Shown: piece by piece, positions 1 through 8,599 of the stretch
How the letters are laid out: each line of letters begins with the position of its first letter
Numbering within the stretch: the stretch's first letter is position 1
Assembly (NCBI GenBank): GCA_051657745.1
Contig: JBOFLG010000035.1
Coordinates: 1 to 16,206, forward strand
Origin: JBOFLG01 sp051657745
GTDB taxonomy: Bacteria; Actinomycetota; Actinomycetes; Actinomycetales; Dermatophilaceae
Length of the DNA: 16,206 nucleotides
Reading direction: 5' to 3'
Program-made: the position numbers and the translations under genes
Notes under the pieces: model-generated
Databases searched by the model: none
Told to the model about the DNA's origin: nothing
Seen by the model: only the letters and a program-made list of their open reading frames with translations

Positions 1-422
1 GCTGCGGAGATGATCGGCGCGATCACGCTGAGCGCAAAGCCGATGATCCCCGTGACGAAGCCGCCCTGCGCCAGGCCTGAACCCGCCTGACCGGTGCGAC
101 GGGTCTCCTGCTTGGCGAGGTAGCCGAGCACCACGCCACCGGCACCGAGCAGCAGGCCCAGGGGCCAACAACAGAGGGCGGAAAGGATGGCAAGGATGCC
201 GAGCACCAGGGCGATGACTGCCATGGGATTGTTCCCGCCGCCGGCGCCGCTAGGAAACGGCGGTGGCGGGGGGTGGTAGCCGCCGCCTGCCGGTGGCGGC
301 TGGTATCCACCCGGAGGCGGCGGGTAACTACCGCTCGAGCCACCTGGCGGCGGCGGAGGGGGTGGGGTGTTGCCACCGTAGCCTCCGGGGGGTGGGGGCG
401 GGGGTGGGAGTGCGCCGCTCAT
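1..422 (-). CDS. DUF4190-like proline-rich membrane protein, C-terminus cut by window edge
   Basis: This reading frame is open from an ATG at 422 to the window edge (140 codons seen, no stop). Residues 1-60 are a Pro/Gly/Tyr-rich cytosolic-type tail with runs of PPPP and repeated GGY units. From about residue 65 there are hydrophobic segments (67-84, 86-102 and 121-140), with a short basic loop KQETRRTGQ between the second and third. That pattern, and the glycine-rich repeat between the helices, are typical of the DUF4190 family of small actinobacterial membrane proteins, whose function is unknown. A GGAGG ribosome site lies 4 nt before the ATG, which fixes the start. It faces the same way as the RDD gene next to it, which also has a proline-rich N-terminus. 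The end of the gene is outside the window. The family call is by pattern only. Confidence 0.75.
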   Translation of the reverse strand, partial: MSGALPPPPPPPGGYGGNTPPPPPPPGGSSGSYPPPPGGYQPPPAGGGYHPPPPPFPSGAGGGNNPMAVIALVLGILAILSALCCWPLGLLLGAGGVVLGYLAKQETRRTGQAGSGLAQGGFVTGIIGFALSVIAPIISA

Positions 423-551
423 GGTGCCTCCGAATCACAGTGATGGCGCGACCCAGCCGTCGCCACAGGGGAACCGAACTCTAGCCATCCGCGGTCAGGC
501 CGAGAACGGCGGATGTCGCGGGCGCTCGCCGAGCGCCGGTCCGGCATCCCC

Positions 552-593
552 GATGACGGCCCAGCGCCCACGGCGGGGTGCCGGGCCGTCATC
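552..593 (-). terminator. Long GC-rich hairpin downstream of the RDD gene
   Basis: The outer arms GATGACGGCCC (552-562) and GGGCCGTCATC (583-593) pair perfectly. Pairing continues inward to 569/576 with one A-C mismatch and one G-T pair, giving a stem of about 18 bp around a 6-nt loop. It begins 15 nt after the RDD stop codon. No T-tract follows on the minus strand, as is common for actinobacterial terminators. A smaller hairpin (GGCGCTC/GAGCGCC, 521-537) lies just beyond. Confidence 0.6.
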
Positions 594-608
594 CGTGCCC
601 GGGTCATG

Positions 609-1319
609 TCAGGCGGGATTCTTGGGAACGACGATGACGGCCGAGCTGACCGCCTTGTCGCCGACGGTCTGCTTGTTGACGTCCCACAGCATCCAGAGGA
701 ACGACAGATAGAACAGCTGGTTCACCACGCCGTGGGTGAGGTCGCGGAGAAATGCGGTGCCGACGCCGATTGGCTGGCCGCTGGTGGCGTTGATGAGCAT
801 CAGCCCGACGACGCTTTTGCCAACACTCTGCCCACTGCGCCCAGCCCGGAAACACCGGTTCCAGAAGGCGATGGCGAGACCGAGGAGCGACCCCAGTGCG
901 ATCAGCAGCGACCCGACCATGATTTGTCCGGTGTTGACGTCGGGGGCGACTGGTGCGCCGGGCTGGTCGAAACTGTTCACGTCGACCGTGCTCACCGCGG
1001 CCTCGGCCGCGCCGACGACGATGATGATGATGCCAATGAACGCGGGGATGAAGCCGAGCAACACCAGTGCGCCGTCAATGAGTTGGGCGAGCGCGCGCTT
1101 ACCGAAGTCGGCGACCGGCCCGAAGTGCTGCTCGACGTAGGCACGGTTGCCGGGTTGTGCTGGCTCCCCACCGCCGACGTAGACCGGTGCAGCGGTCGGC
1201 CCGCCATACGGGTTCGCCTGCGGCGGAACCGGATACGGGGCTGCGGCCTCGGTGGGTTGCGGGACTGGCGGCGGCGGAACCGCCGGCTGGCCCGGCGAAT
1301 CGGGCGGCATGGTGGACAT
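609..1319 (-). CDS. RDD family membrane protein
   Basis: A 236-residue protein. Residues 1-60 are Pro/Gln/Gly-rich (PPPPVPQP, QANPYGGP) and probably cytosolic. The RDD domain follows: R75...D82 in the first helix (RALAQLID), transmembrane segments at about 77-104, 132-153 and 196-213, the R192-D193 pair, and the closing motif KQTVGDK (216-222) that is typical of the family. RDD proteins are small membrane proteins with no settled general function; some have been linked to ion transport. The ATG at 1319 is preferred because the proline-rich tail starts there and AGGGG lies 7 nt upstream. A longer in-frame opening to 1520 runs into the DUF4032 gene and has no support. The gene starts 41 nt after the DUF4032 stop on the same strand, so the two may be co-transcribed. 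Confidence 0.85.
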   Translation of the reverse strand: MSTMPPDSPGQPAVPPPPVPQPTEAAAPYPVPPQANPYGGPTAAPVYVGGGEPAQPGNRAYVEQHFGPVADFGKRALAQLIDGALVLLGFIPAFIGIIIIVVGAAEAAVSTVDVNSFDQPGAPVAPDVNTGQIMVGSLLIALGSLLGLAIAFWNRCFRAGRSGQSVGKSVVGLMLINATSGQPIGVGTAFLRDLTHGVVNQLFYLSFLWMLWDVNKQTVGDKAVSSAVIVVPKNPA

Positions 1320-1360
1320 CTGTGACCCCTGTCGATGAGAGCGGTAAAGCAAGGGTGATC

Positions 1361-2614
1361 CTAGGCGCCGCCAGTGGTGTCTGCGATCACCGGGAGTTCC
1401 TTGGCGTCGATCCCGAGCACGGCCTGCTCGTCGGGCTTTCCCGGCAGCACCGAGCGGATGTAGTCCTCGATCGTCTCCTCGATCGGGATGTCGTGCTGCG
1501 CCCGCTCGGCCAGGTACCACCGGTGCTCCAGCACTTCGTGGAACACCTCCGCCGGCTCCAACTTGGCCACCAGTTCCCGGGGGACCCGCCGGGTCACCGG
1601 CTCGTAGATCCGAGTGAGCCAGTCGTGGGCCACGATCTCCTCGTCATCCCCCTGTCGGCCGGTGGCGGCGGTGAATGCGTCGAGGTCGTTGAGCAGCCGT
1701 CGCGCCTGGTTTTCTCGCACGTCGAGACCGGTAAGCCGCAGCAGCCGTCGCGAGTGGTGCCCGGAGTCGACGACCTTTGGCTGGATGCGGATCGAGGTGC
1801 CGTCGATGTCGGTGGTGATCTCGAGCTCATCGACGTCGAAGCCCAGCGCGTTCAGCCGTCGGATGCGGTCGTCGACCCGCCAGCGCTCGCCGTCGTCGAT
1901 GGTTTCCGAGCCCATCAGTTCCTGCCACAGCTCGCGGTAGCGGATGACGATGCGTTTGCTTACCTCGATGGGGTCGCGCTCCTCCTGGAGCAGCCCGCCG
2001 GCCTCGAGGTCCATCAGCTCGCCGGCGATGTTCACCCGGGCGATCTCGAGGTCGTGCTCGCGCTGCCCGTCGCTGAGCTGACGGTGCAGCTCGCCAGTCT
2101 CGGCGTCGACCAGGTACGCGGCGAACGCGCCGGCGTCGCGCCGGAACAGCGTGTTCGACAACGACACGTCACCCCACCAGAACCCGGCGAGGTGCAGCCG
2201 CACGAGCAATACCGCCAGTGCGTCGATCAGCCGGGTCGCGGTGCCCGTGCGCAGCGACTGGCTGTACAGCGCGCGGTAGGGGAGCGAGAACTGCAGGTGC
2301 CGAGTCACCAGGCAGGCGTCCAGCGGCTCCCCGCTGTGCGTCATCCGGCCACTGACGACCGCGAACGGCTCCACGGTGGGCAGGCGCAGGCGACCGAGGT
2401 CGCGGAGCAGCTCGTACTCGCGCCGGGCGATATCAGCCTTGATCTCCTTGACCGCGAGCACCCGCCCGGAGAGCCGGACGAACCGCACGACGTGCCGTGA
2501 GATTCCGCGGGGCAACGCCGCGAGGATGTCGTCGGGCCACTCCTCGAGCGGGAGCCGCCACGGCAAGTCAAGCAGCGCTGGGTCGGGTCGCGCCGTGGTG
2601 AGCTCTAACGCCAT
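1361..2614 (-). CDS. DUF4032 domain protein with a kinase-like N-terminal lobe
   Basis: A 417-residue protein. The first half resembles small-molecule or lipopolysaccharide-type kinases: a VKE motif with the likely ATP-binding lysine (K56), an acidic partner in RREYELL (E67), the catalytic-loop-like GDVSLSNTL (148-156, D149 and N154), and VDAE (D170) where DFG would stand. The second half (about 220-400) fits the DUF4032 C-terminal domain known only from actinobacteria. The substrate is unknown. The start is firm: TCACCTCCTTT (2618-2628) is, on the minus strand, AAAGGAGGTGA, a near-perfect anti-16S match 3 nt before the ATG. It lies downstream of ugpC with a hairpin between them, so part of its transcription may be read-through from ugpC. 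The pairing with ugpC and a LacI gene suggests a role in sugar uptake or its control. That role is inference. Confidence 0.85.
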   Translation of the reverse strand: MALELTTARPDPALLDLPWRLPLEEWPDDILAALPRGISRHVVRFVRLSGRVLAVKEIKADIARREYELLRDLGRLRLPTVEPFAVVSGRMTHSGEPLDACLVTRHLQFSLPYRALYSQSLRTGTATRLIDALAVLLVRLHLAGFWWGDVSLSNTLFRRDAGAFAAYLVDAETGELHRQLSDGQREHDLEIARVNIAGELMDLEAGGLLQEERDPIEVSKRIVIRYRELWQELMGSETIDDGERWRVDDRIRRLNALGFDVDELEITTDIDGTSIRIQPKVVDSGHHSRRLLRLTGLDVRENQARRLLNDLDAFTAATGRQGDDEEIVAHDWLTRIYEPVTRRVPRELVAKLEPAEVFHEVLEHRWYLAERAQHDIPIEETIEDYIRSVLPGKPDEQAVLGIDAKELPVIADTTGGA

Positions 2615-2617
2615 CCG

Positions 2618-2628
2618 TCACCTCCTTT
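2618..2628 (-). promoter_or_regulatory. Near-perfect Shine-Dalgarno sequence of the DUF4032 gene
   Basis: On the minus strand this reads AAAGGAGGTGA, complementary to nearly the whole anti-SD tail of 16S rRNA, with the ATG 3 nt downstream. It is the strongest ribosome site in the window and suggests high translation of an otherwise obscure protein. Confidence 0.8.
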
Positions 2629-2659
2629 GTCGGTCCCGGAACCCGGGCTCGGATGCCGT

Positions 2660-2692
2660 GACGCCCCGGACGGGCGGGCCGTCCGGGGCGTC
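2660..2692 (-). terminator. 14-bp perfect hairpin between ugpC and the DUF4032 gene
   Basis: Arms GACGCCCCGGACGG (2660-2673) and CCGTCCGGGGCGTC (2679-2692) pair perfectly around the 5-nt loop GCGGG. It lies 33 nt after the ugpC stop and 31 nt before the DUF4032 ribosome site. No T-tract follows on the minus strand. It may be a partial terminator that lowers DUF4032 expression relative to ugpC, or an mRNA 3'-end stabiliser. Confidence 0.65.
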
Positions 2693-2725
2693 GTCGGTCG
2701 GTCAGACCCGAGGTCGCGCGTGACG

Positions 2726-3829
<1,104 letters not shown>

Positions 3830-4024
3830 GGCGCCATTGCCTTCCTTCACCGGCAGGAACGTGCCGGACGGTCCGTTGTAAAGGGCATGTTGCACCGCCG
3901 ACGGGAGCCGCGGTGGGCACAGTATGCCGTGGCGACCGCGGGCCACGGAAGGGCCCCGCCCTCGGTAGGTCTCGCGCGGTCGGGGCCATCGCGACACCGC
4001 CCCGAGGCGACCCTGACGGTCAGA

Positions 4025-4051
4025 CCTCCTGAGCGTGGAACGCTGAGGAGG
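4025..4051. promoter_or_regulatory. 27-bp inverted repeat in front of the LacI gene (candidate operator)
   Basis: CCTCCTGAGCGT (4025-4036) and ACGCTGAGGAGG (4040-4051) are inverted repeats with one mismatch and a 3-nt spacer. A second short palindrome, CTGACGGTCAG (4013-4023), sits directly upstream. The repeat lies between ugpC and the divergent LacI gene, where an autoregulatory operator would be expected. Its core, AGCGT...ACGCT, has the CG-containing symmetric form seen in many LacI-family sites. The right arm also contains a GAGGAGG that could serve as the ribosome site for the GTG at 4066. Confidence 0.5.
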
Positions 4052-4074
4052 CGCCGGTCGATAGGGTGCACCAG

Positions 4075-5109
4075 GTGACCGAGCCGCGTGCTGCCCGCCT
4101 CGCCGATATCGCGGCACAGGCCGACGTGAGCGAAGCCACGGTGAGCCGAGTGCTCAACAACCGACCGGGTGTGTCCGAGAACACCAAGCGAGCGGTGCTC
4201 ACTGCCATCGACGTGCTCGGCTACGACCGCCCGACCCGGCTCCGGCCGAAGTCGGCACTCCTCGTGGGATTGATCATGCCCGAGTTGGTCAACCCAATTT
4301 TCCCGGCCTTCGCGCAGGTCATCGAGACCGCGCTCGCGGCTGAGGGGTTCACCCCGGTGCTGTGCACCCAGACCGCCGGCGGGGTGCATGAGGATGAGTA
4401 CGTGCAGATGCTGCTCGACCGCGGCGTGTCCGGCATCATCTACGTCTCCGGCCAGCACGCCGACGCCACCGGCGACCCATCCCGCTACCAGGCGCTGCGG
4501 GCCCGCGGTCTGCCGATCGTGCTGGTCAACGGGTGGCTCGACGGCGTCGACGCTCCGTTCGTCTCCAACGACGACGTCGCGTCGATGGGCCTGGCGGTCA
4601 CCCACCTCGCCCAGCTCGGGCACGTCGAGATCGGGCTCGCCCTCGGACCGGAGCGGTACACCCCCGTCATCCGCAAGGTGCGCGGGTTCCGGGCCGCGAT
4701 GCGCGAGGTCGTGGGTGCCGAGCCGGCCCATCTCGACCGTCTGGTCACGCACACGGTATTCAGCCTCGAGGGTGGAGCTGCGGCGGCGGGCCGGCTGATC
4801 ACTCGGGGCGCGACGGCGGTGATCTGCGGCTCCGACCTGATGGCGCTGGGCGCCATCAGGCAGGCCCGGGCGATGGGTTTGGCTGTGCCGCAGGGCTTCT
4901 CGGTGGTTGGCTACGACGACTCCACGATGATGGCGTTCACCGACCCACCGCTCACCACGATCCGGCAGTCGGTTGAGGCGATGGGGGATGCCGCAGTGCG
5001 AGCGTTGCTCGACGAGATCGGCGGCCAGCCGCCACCGCGCGCCGAGTACGTGTTCCGCCCGGAGTTGGTGGTCCGCGGCTCCACCGGCGCGATGCCGCAC
5101 CGCAGCTGA
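4075..5109 (+). CDS. LacI-family transcriptional regulator
   Basis: A 344-residue repressor-type protein. The N-terminal DNA-binding domain is clear: RLADIAAQADVSEATVSRVL (8-27), with the hinge-helix region RPGVSENTKRAVLTAIDVLGY after it. A periplasmic-binding-protein-like effector domain follows (about 57-340), with GLIMPELVNPIFPAF, VVGYDDSTMMAFTDPPLTTI and a normal C-terminus. Such proteins bind a sugar or related ligand and control uptake or catabolic genes; the ligand is unknown. Two GTG starts are possible. The one at 4075 is preferred because TAGGGT (4062-4067) lies 7 nt before it as a leaderless -10 element. The one at 4066 adds three residues (MHQ) and would use GAGGAGG at 4045-4051 at a long spacing. 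It is divergent from ugpC, so ugpC and lacI itself are likely targets. Confidence 0.9.
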   Translation: MTEPRAARLADIAAQADVSEATVSRVLNNRPGVSENTKRAVLTAIDVLGYDRPTRLRPKSALLVGLIMPELVNPIFPAFAQVIETALAAEGFTPVLCTQTAGGVHEDEYVQMLLDRGVSGIIYVSGQHADATGDPSRYQALRARGLPIVLVNGWLDGVDAPFVSNDDVASMGLAVTHLAQLGHVEIGLALGPERYTPVIRKVRGFRAAMREVVGAEPAHLDRLVTHTVFSLEGGAAAAGRLITRGATAVICGSDLMALGAIRQARAMGLAVPQGFSVVGYDDSTMMAFTDPPLTTIRQSVEAMGDAAVRALLDEIGGQPPPRAEYVFRPELVVRGSTGAMPHRS

Positions 5110-5227
5110 GTCTTCCAGGCTGGCACGTCGAACACGCTCGCCGTCCTTGTTGATCAGACGCTGAACTTGCGCGCGGTGTCGAGGTCGGTGGTTGATCACT
5201 CGGCGCGACAGGCGACGGCACCAGTCC

Positions 5228-5253
5228 TACGCTTACCCAGGGGAAATGGGAGG
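5228..5253 (+). promoter_or_regulatory. Candidate -10 and ribosome site of the helicase gene
   Basis: TACGCT (5228-5233) fits the actinobacterial -10 pattern TANNNT and would start a transcript near 5240. GGGAGG (5248-5253) is a good ribosome site 5 nt before the GTG at 5259 and decides that start. The rest of the 149-nt gap after the LacI gene shows no further gene. Confidence 0.45.
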
Positions 5254-5258
5254 CGAAC

Positions 5259-8054
5259 GTGATCGATCCACGACGAGATCTCGTGCTCATCGCGCACCGG
5301 GCGACAGGGAATTTGGAGGACAAGACATCGAGAGTCGTGTGTCTCCGACGAACCGGCGGCGGAAAGATCGATGTGACTTTCGCGGATCGGCCGACCGCCC
5401 CGTACCGATTCGAACCCGACCGTGTGCACCTTCTCCACAGCGCAGGATTCGTCCCCCTTGCTGCCGAGCAGAAGGTCGAGGTCGACGGGGTTATCTGGGA
5501 GCGTGCGACGGGAGTCTCCACGTTTGAGGGATATCCCGGCGCGTGGTCGCGAGTGTTCTACGCCACCACCCACGGCGAGTCGCACAGCCTCAAGCCGGCA
5601 ACTAGTGTCCGCGTTGTCTCGGATGCTGCTTCCTCGGCCGAGGCGGCTGACGTCATGCGCTATCTCCGGGAGATCGCGTCCCACCAGCCGTGTGACGACC
5701 CCATTCGGCGCGTCTACGACGAACTGGGCTTCCTCCACCCCGACAGCGCGTTCGGCCGGTACCTTGCCGGCGGGACAGTTGAGATCCGTGAACTCACCGA
5801 GCCGCTCATCTTTCCGTTCCGGTGCAATCTCAGCCAGCACGAGGCGGTCGAACGCGCGCTGACTAGCTCGGTCTCGGTAATCGAGGGCCCGCCTGGGACC
5901 GGGAAGACGGAGACAATCCTCAACCTGATCGCAAACATCCTCGCGTCCGGAACAGCGACGGTGGGCGTGGTTTCGTACAGCAATACTGCGGTCGACAACG
6001 TCTACGAGAAGCTCGACGATCTCGGGTTCGGCCACGTCATCGCTCGACTCGGCAACAGCGACCGCCGTGAGGAGTTCTTCTCGGATGCCCAGCGCGAGCG
6101 CAACGAACGCGTCACCGAGCTCGTCGCGGCGGCCCCGGAGCCTCCTGCGGCAGCGCCGATGGCGGGGGTCTGCGCTCGTCTCCGCGGGCTGCAAGAAGCC
6201 GAACGGGAACGTGCGCGTCTACGACAGGACGTCGCCGCCTATGTGTTGGAGCAGCGGCACTTCCAGCGGCACGTCGCGAACGACGAACTCCCGGACCTGC
6301 ATCGCCTCCCCCTGCTCCGTCGTTCCTCCGCCCGCATCCTCGACTATCTCGCGGAGACGTCAGCGCTGGGCGAGGACCATCTCGGGCCGTGGCGTCGAAT
6401 CCGGAGATATCTGCGTTACGGATCGCTGAGCGGCCTCAACCCCGCTGACACCGGCACGGTGCTCGCCCTGCAGCAGGCGTTCTACGATCGGCGAATCGCC
6501 GAGTTGACCGCGCGGCTCGACACACTCGACGAGATGCTCCGACGCGCTGACCTCGACGGCCTCGCCGAGGAGTACCGCGGGCTGTCGGTCCAGTCGCTGC
6601 ATGCCGCGCTCGCTGTCCGCTACCGCACCAGGTCGCGCAGCTCCTACCGGGCGGAGAGTTACCGCCGGGCGGAGAACTTCGCCCGCTTCGTCGTGGACTA
6701 TCCCGTGGTGCTCAGCACCTGTCACTCGCTCCGACGCAGCATCCAGCCCGGATATCTGCTCGACTACCTCATCATCGACGAGGCGTCCATGGTCGACCTG
6801 CTGGCGGCCGGAGCGGCGATGTCCTGTGCACGCAACCTGGTCGTGGTGGGCGACCTCAAGCAGCTGCCGCACATCCCGGGTGACGTCCGTCGCGATCTGG
6901 CAGCGCCGACTGAGATGTTCGACTATCAACGTCACAGCATTCTCTCCTCGCTGACCGAATGGAGCGGAGGCGATCTTCCGAGAACTCTGCTTCGCGAGCA
7001 CTACCGCTGCGACCCCGCGATCATCGGATTCTGCAATCGTGCGTTCTACGACGGCGAACTGATTCCCTACACGCGCCGAGGCGACGAGCCGGCGATGTTC
7101 GTCTGGGCCACGCCAGAAGGGAACCACGAACGCCAGCACCGCGACGGTGGACGTTCCAACCAGCGGGAGGTCGACGTCATCGTCAAGGAAGTCATTCCGA
7201 CGCACGGTGTGGGCGTGTCACGAGCGGATATCGGGGTCACCACGCCGTACCGCCGCCAGGCCGACAAGGCGACGGCTGCCTTCGTCGATGCAGTCGAGAA
7301 GATCGACGCAGATACGGTTCACAAGTTTCAGGGTCGGCAGAAGCGGGTCATGGTCATGACGACGGTGCTCAGCGAGACATGGCGTGGGCGCACCGGGCTC
7401 CGCTTCGTGGACGACCCGCAACTGATCAACGTCGCGGTCTCCCGGGCCGCCGCGAAGTTCGTGTTGGTAACGAACCACGAACTGCTGCCGACCAGCCGCT
7501 ACCTCCGTGACCTCATCGATTACATCAGCTACCAGTCGCTCGACAGCGATGTCACTCGAAGCCGGGTGATCTCCGTGTTCGATTTGCTGTATCGCGAGTA
7601 CTCCGCACGGTTGAGGCCACTGGCCGAGCGGCTGCGGAACGATCTCGCGTACCGGTCGGAGAACATCATCTGGACCGTGCTGAACGACGTGCTGGTCGAG
7701 CCGAAATACGAGCACCTGACCGTTACCCCGCAGGTGCTCCTGCGCAATCTCCTCCCCGATGCGCACCGGCTCAGTCCGCGACAGGCCGCATTCGTGCGCA
7801 ATCGGGCCTCGGTCGATTTCGTCGTCTACAACCGGGTCAGCAACAGGGCCGTTCTGGCGATCGAGGTCGACGGGTTCAGGCACCACGAGGACGATCCAGA
7901 TCAGCGGCAACGAGACGTGATCAAGAACGACATCCTCAAGCGCTACGGTGTCCGATTGCTGCGGCTACCGACCACCGGAAGTGCGGAACCGTCCACGATC
8001 CGAGCGGAGTTGGACCGTGCACGGCTTCTGGGGCTTCGGCCGACGACGGGCTGA
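5259..8054 (+). CDS. SF1 (Upf1/Dna2-like) helicase with C-terminal DUF2726-type nuclease domain
   Basis: A 931-residue cytoplasmic protein. Helicase motifs in order: Q-motif NLSQHEAVERAL (190-201), Walker A GPPGTGKTET (210-219), Ia VVSYSNTAVDNVYEKL (237-252), Walker B LIIDEAS (504-510), III VVVGDLKQLPHI (528-539), IV REHYRCDPAIIGFCN (579-593), V TVHKFQGRQKRVMVM (686-700) and VI LINVAVSRA (722-730). Between Ia and Walker B is a long, arginine- and glutamate-rich helical insert (270-480). Residues 800-905 look like the DUF2726 nuclease fold: D853 in SVDFVVYNR, E869 and D871 in AIEVDGFRHH, then KNDILKRYGVRLLRL (889-903). The first 180 residues are not recognised. It is not in an operon: LacI and CBS genes flank it. 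Helicase-nuclease fusions of this shape occur in phage defence and DNA repair. Either role is inference. The GTG start is set by GGGAGG. Confidence 0.88.
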   Translation: MIDPRRDLVLIAHRATGNLEDKTSRVVCLRRTGGGKIDVTFADRPTAPYRFEPDRVHLLHSAGFVPLAAEQKVEVDGVIWERATGVSTFEGYPGAWSRVFYATTHGESHSLKPATSVRVVSDAASSAEAADVMRYLREIASHQPCDDPIRRVYDELGFLHPDSAFGRYLAGGTVEIRELTEPLIFPFRCNLSQHEAVERALTSSVSVIEGPPGTGKTETILNLIANILASGTATVGVVSYSNTAVDNVYEKLDDLGFGHVIARLGNSDRREEFFSDAQRERNERVTELVAAAPEPPAAAPMAGVCARLRGLQEAERERARLRQDVAAYVLEQRHFQRHVANDELPDLHRLPLLRRSSARILDYLAETSALGEDHLGPWRRIRRYLRYGSLSGLNPADTGTVLALQQAFYDRRIAELTARLDTLDEMLRRADLDGLAEEYRGLSVQSLHAALAVRYRTRSRSSYRAESYRRAENFARFVVDYPVVLSTCHSLRRSIQPGYLLDYLIIDEASMVDLLAAGAAMSCARNLVVVGDLKQLPHIPGDVRRDLAAPTEMFDYQRHSILSSLTEWSGGDLPRTLLREHYRCDPAIIGFCNRAFYDGELIPYTRRGDEPAMFVWATPEGNHERQHRDGGRSNQREVDVIVKEVIPTHGVGVSRADIGVTTPYRRQADKATAAFVDAVEKIDADTVHKFQGRQKRVMVMTTVLSETWRGRTGLRFVDDPQLINVAVSRAAAKFVLVTNHELLPTSRYLRDLIDYISYQSLDSDVTRSRVISVFDLLYREYSARLRPLAERLRNDLAYRSENIIWTVLNDVLVEPKYEHLTVTPQVLLRNLLPDAHRLSPRQAAFVRNRASVDFVVYNRVSNRAVLAIEVDGFRHHEDDPDQRQRDVIKNDILKRYGVRLLRLPTTGSAEPSTIRAELDRARLLGLRPTTG

Positions 8055-8055
8055 T

Positions 8056-8072
8056 GCGCCAAGGCCTGGCGC
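8056..8072 (+). terminator. Short hairpin after the helicase gene
   Basis: GCGCCA (8056-8061) and TGGCGC (8067-8072) pair around a 5-nt loop directly after the helicase stop codon. There is no T-tract. It could end helicase transcription before the separate CBS-gene promoter. Confidence 0.35.
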
Positions 8073-8089
8073 GCCGGATGCCGGGCCAC

Positions 8090-8095
8090 TACCGT
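8090..8095 (+). promoter_or_regulatory. Leaderless -10 element of the CBS gene
   Basis: TACCGT followed by exactly 6 nt and then ATG at 8102 matches the actinobacterial leaderless promoter pattern, so transcription would begin at the start codon. There is no ribosome site before the ATG, which supports this reading. Confidence 0.55.
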
Positions 8096-8101
8096 TTATG
8101 C

Positions 8102-8530
8102 ATGAGGATCGCGGACGTCATCAGGCACAAAGGCAGCGACGTCGTCACGGTGCATCCCGACTCGAGTGTCGCCGAGTTGCTGGTGTTGCTCGCCGACCAT
8201 CGGATCGGGGCCGTGGTGGTCAGTTCTGACGGTGCGGCGGTCGGCGGCATCGTGAGCGAGCGTGACATTGTGCGACACCTGAATACTGATGGCGCGGCGC
8301 TGCTCGACGTGCCGGTGTCGCGGATCATGACCGCTGCCGTGCACACCTGCAGCCCCGATGATGCGCTCGACACGCTCGAGGCAGCGATGACTCAGCGTCG
8401 GATCCGGCACGTGCCCGTGGTCGTCGATGGTCGACTCACGGCCATCGTCAGCATCGGCGATGTCGTCAAGCACCGCATCGACAACCTCCAGGCCGAACGC
8501 GACCAGTTGCGCGACTACATCCAGCAGTAG
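8102..8530 (+). CDS. CBS domain-pair protein
   Basis: A 142-residue soluble protein made almost only of two CBS motifs (about 7-60 and 70-130). The first shows VHPDSSVAELLVLLADHRIGAVVV followed by GGIVSERDIVRHL; the second shows CSPDDALDTLEAAMTQRRIRHVPVVVDGRLTAIVSIGDVVKHRI. A short charged helix (QAERDQLRDYIQQ) ends it. CBS pairs usually bind adenine nucleotides or similar ligands and sense energy state, but the ligand and partner here are unknown. The start at 8102 is chosen because MRIADVI is the usual beginning of this family and the TACCGT element fits a leaderless start. An in-frame ATG at 8054 overlaps the helicase stop and adds 16 unconserved residues. The kinase gene lies 69 nt downstream but has its own promoter candidate. 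Confidence 0.88.
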   Translation: MRIADVIRHKGSDVVTVHPDSSVAELLVLLADHRIGAVVVSSDGAAVGGIVSERDIVRHLNTDGAALLDVPVSRIMTAAVHTCSPDDALDTLEAAMTQRRIRHVPVVVDGRLTAIVSIGDVVKHRIDNLQAERDQLRDYIQQ

Positions 8531-8540
8531 GTACACAGCG

Positions 8541-8556
8541 GCTGCCTCGAGGCAGC
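8541..8556. terminator. 16-bp perfect palindrome between the CBS and kinase genes
   Basis: GCTGCCTCGAGGCAGC is a perfect palindrome 10 nt after the CBS stop. As RNA it forms a 6-bp stem with a UCGA loop, so it may end the CBS transcript. It also lies about 30 bp upstream of the kinase -10 candidate, so an operator role is possible. Confidence 0.45.
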
Positions 8557-8587
8557 ACAGGCCACGCTGGCGCCCGGCGTTCCGGCA

Positions 8588-8593
8588 TACCGT
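8588..8593 (+). promoter_or_regulatory. Leaderless -10 element of the kinase gene
   Basis: TACCGT, then GGAGGC, then ATG: a 6-nt spacing identical to that of the CBS gene just upstream. The GGAGG sits only 1 nt before the ATG, too close to work as a normal ribosome site, so a leaderless start is the simpler reading. Confidence 0.5.
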
Positions 8594-8599
8594 GGAGGC

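Noticed and set aside
513..1325. 270-codon open frame on the plus strand opposite the RDD gene
   Set aside because: Low-complexity acidic and Arg-rich product, and it crosses the strong hairpin at 552-593. The RDD frame has real transmembrane and family motifs.
1157..2500. 447-codon open frame on the plus strand
   Set aside because: It lies opposite the well-supported RDD and DUF4032 genes and its translation shows no domain pattern.
3847..5199. 450-codon open frame on the minus strand, antisense to lacI
   Set aside because: It is a shadow of the LacI gene; the part in the lacI-helicase gap gives no recognisable protein.
5110..5258. Possible remnant of a minus-strand gene between lacI and the helicase gene
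   Set aside because: Short peptide stretches look protein-like in two frames but are broken by stops and match nothing I can name.
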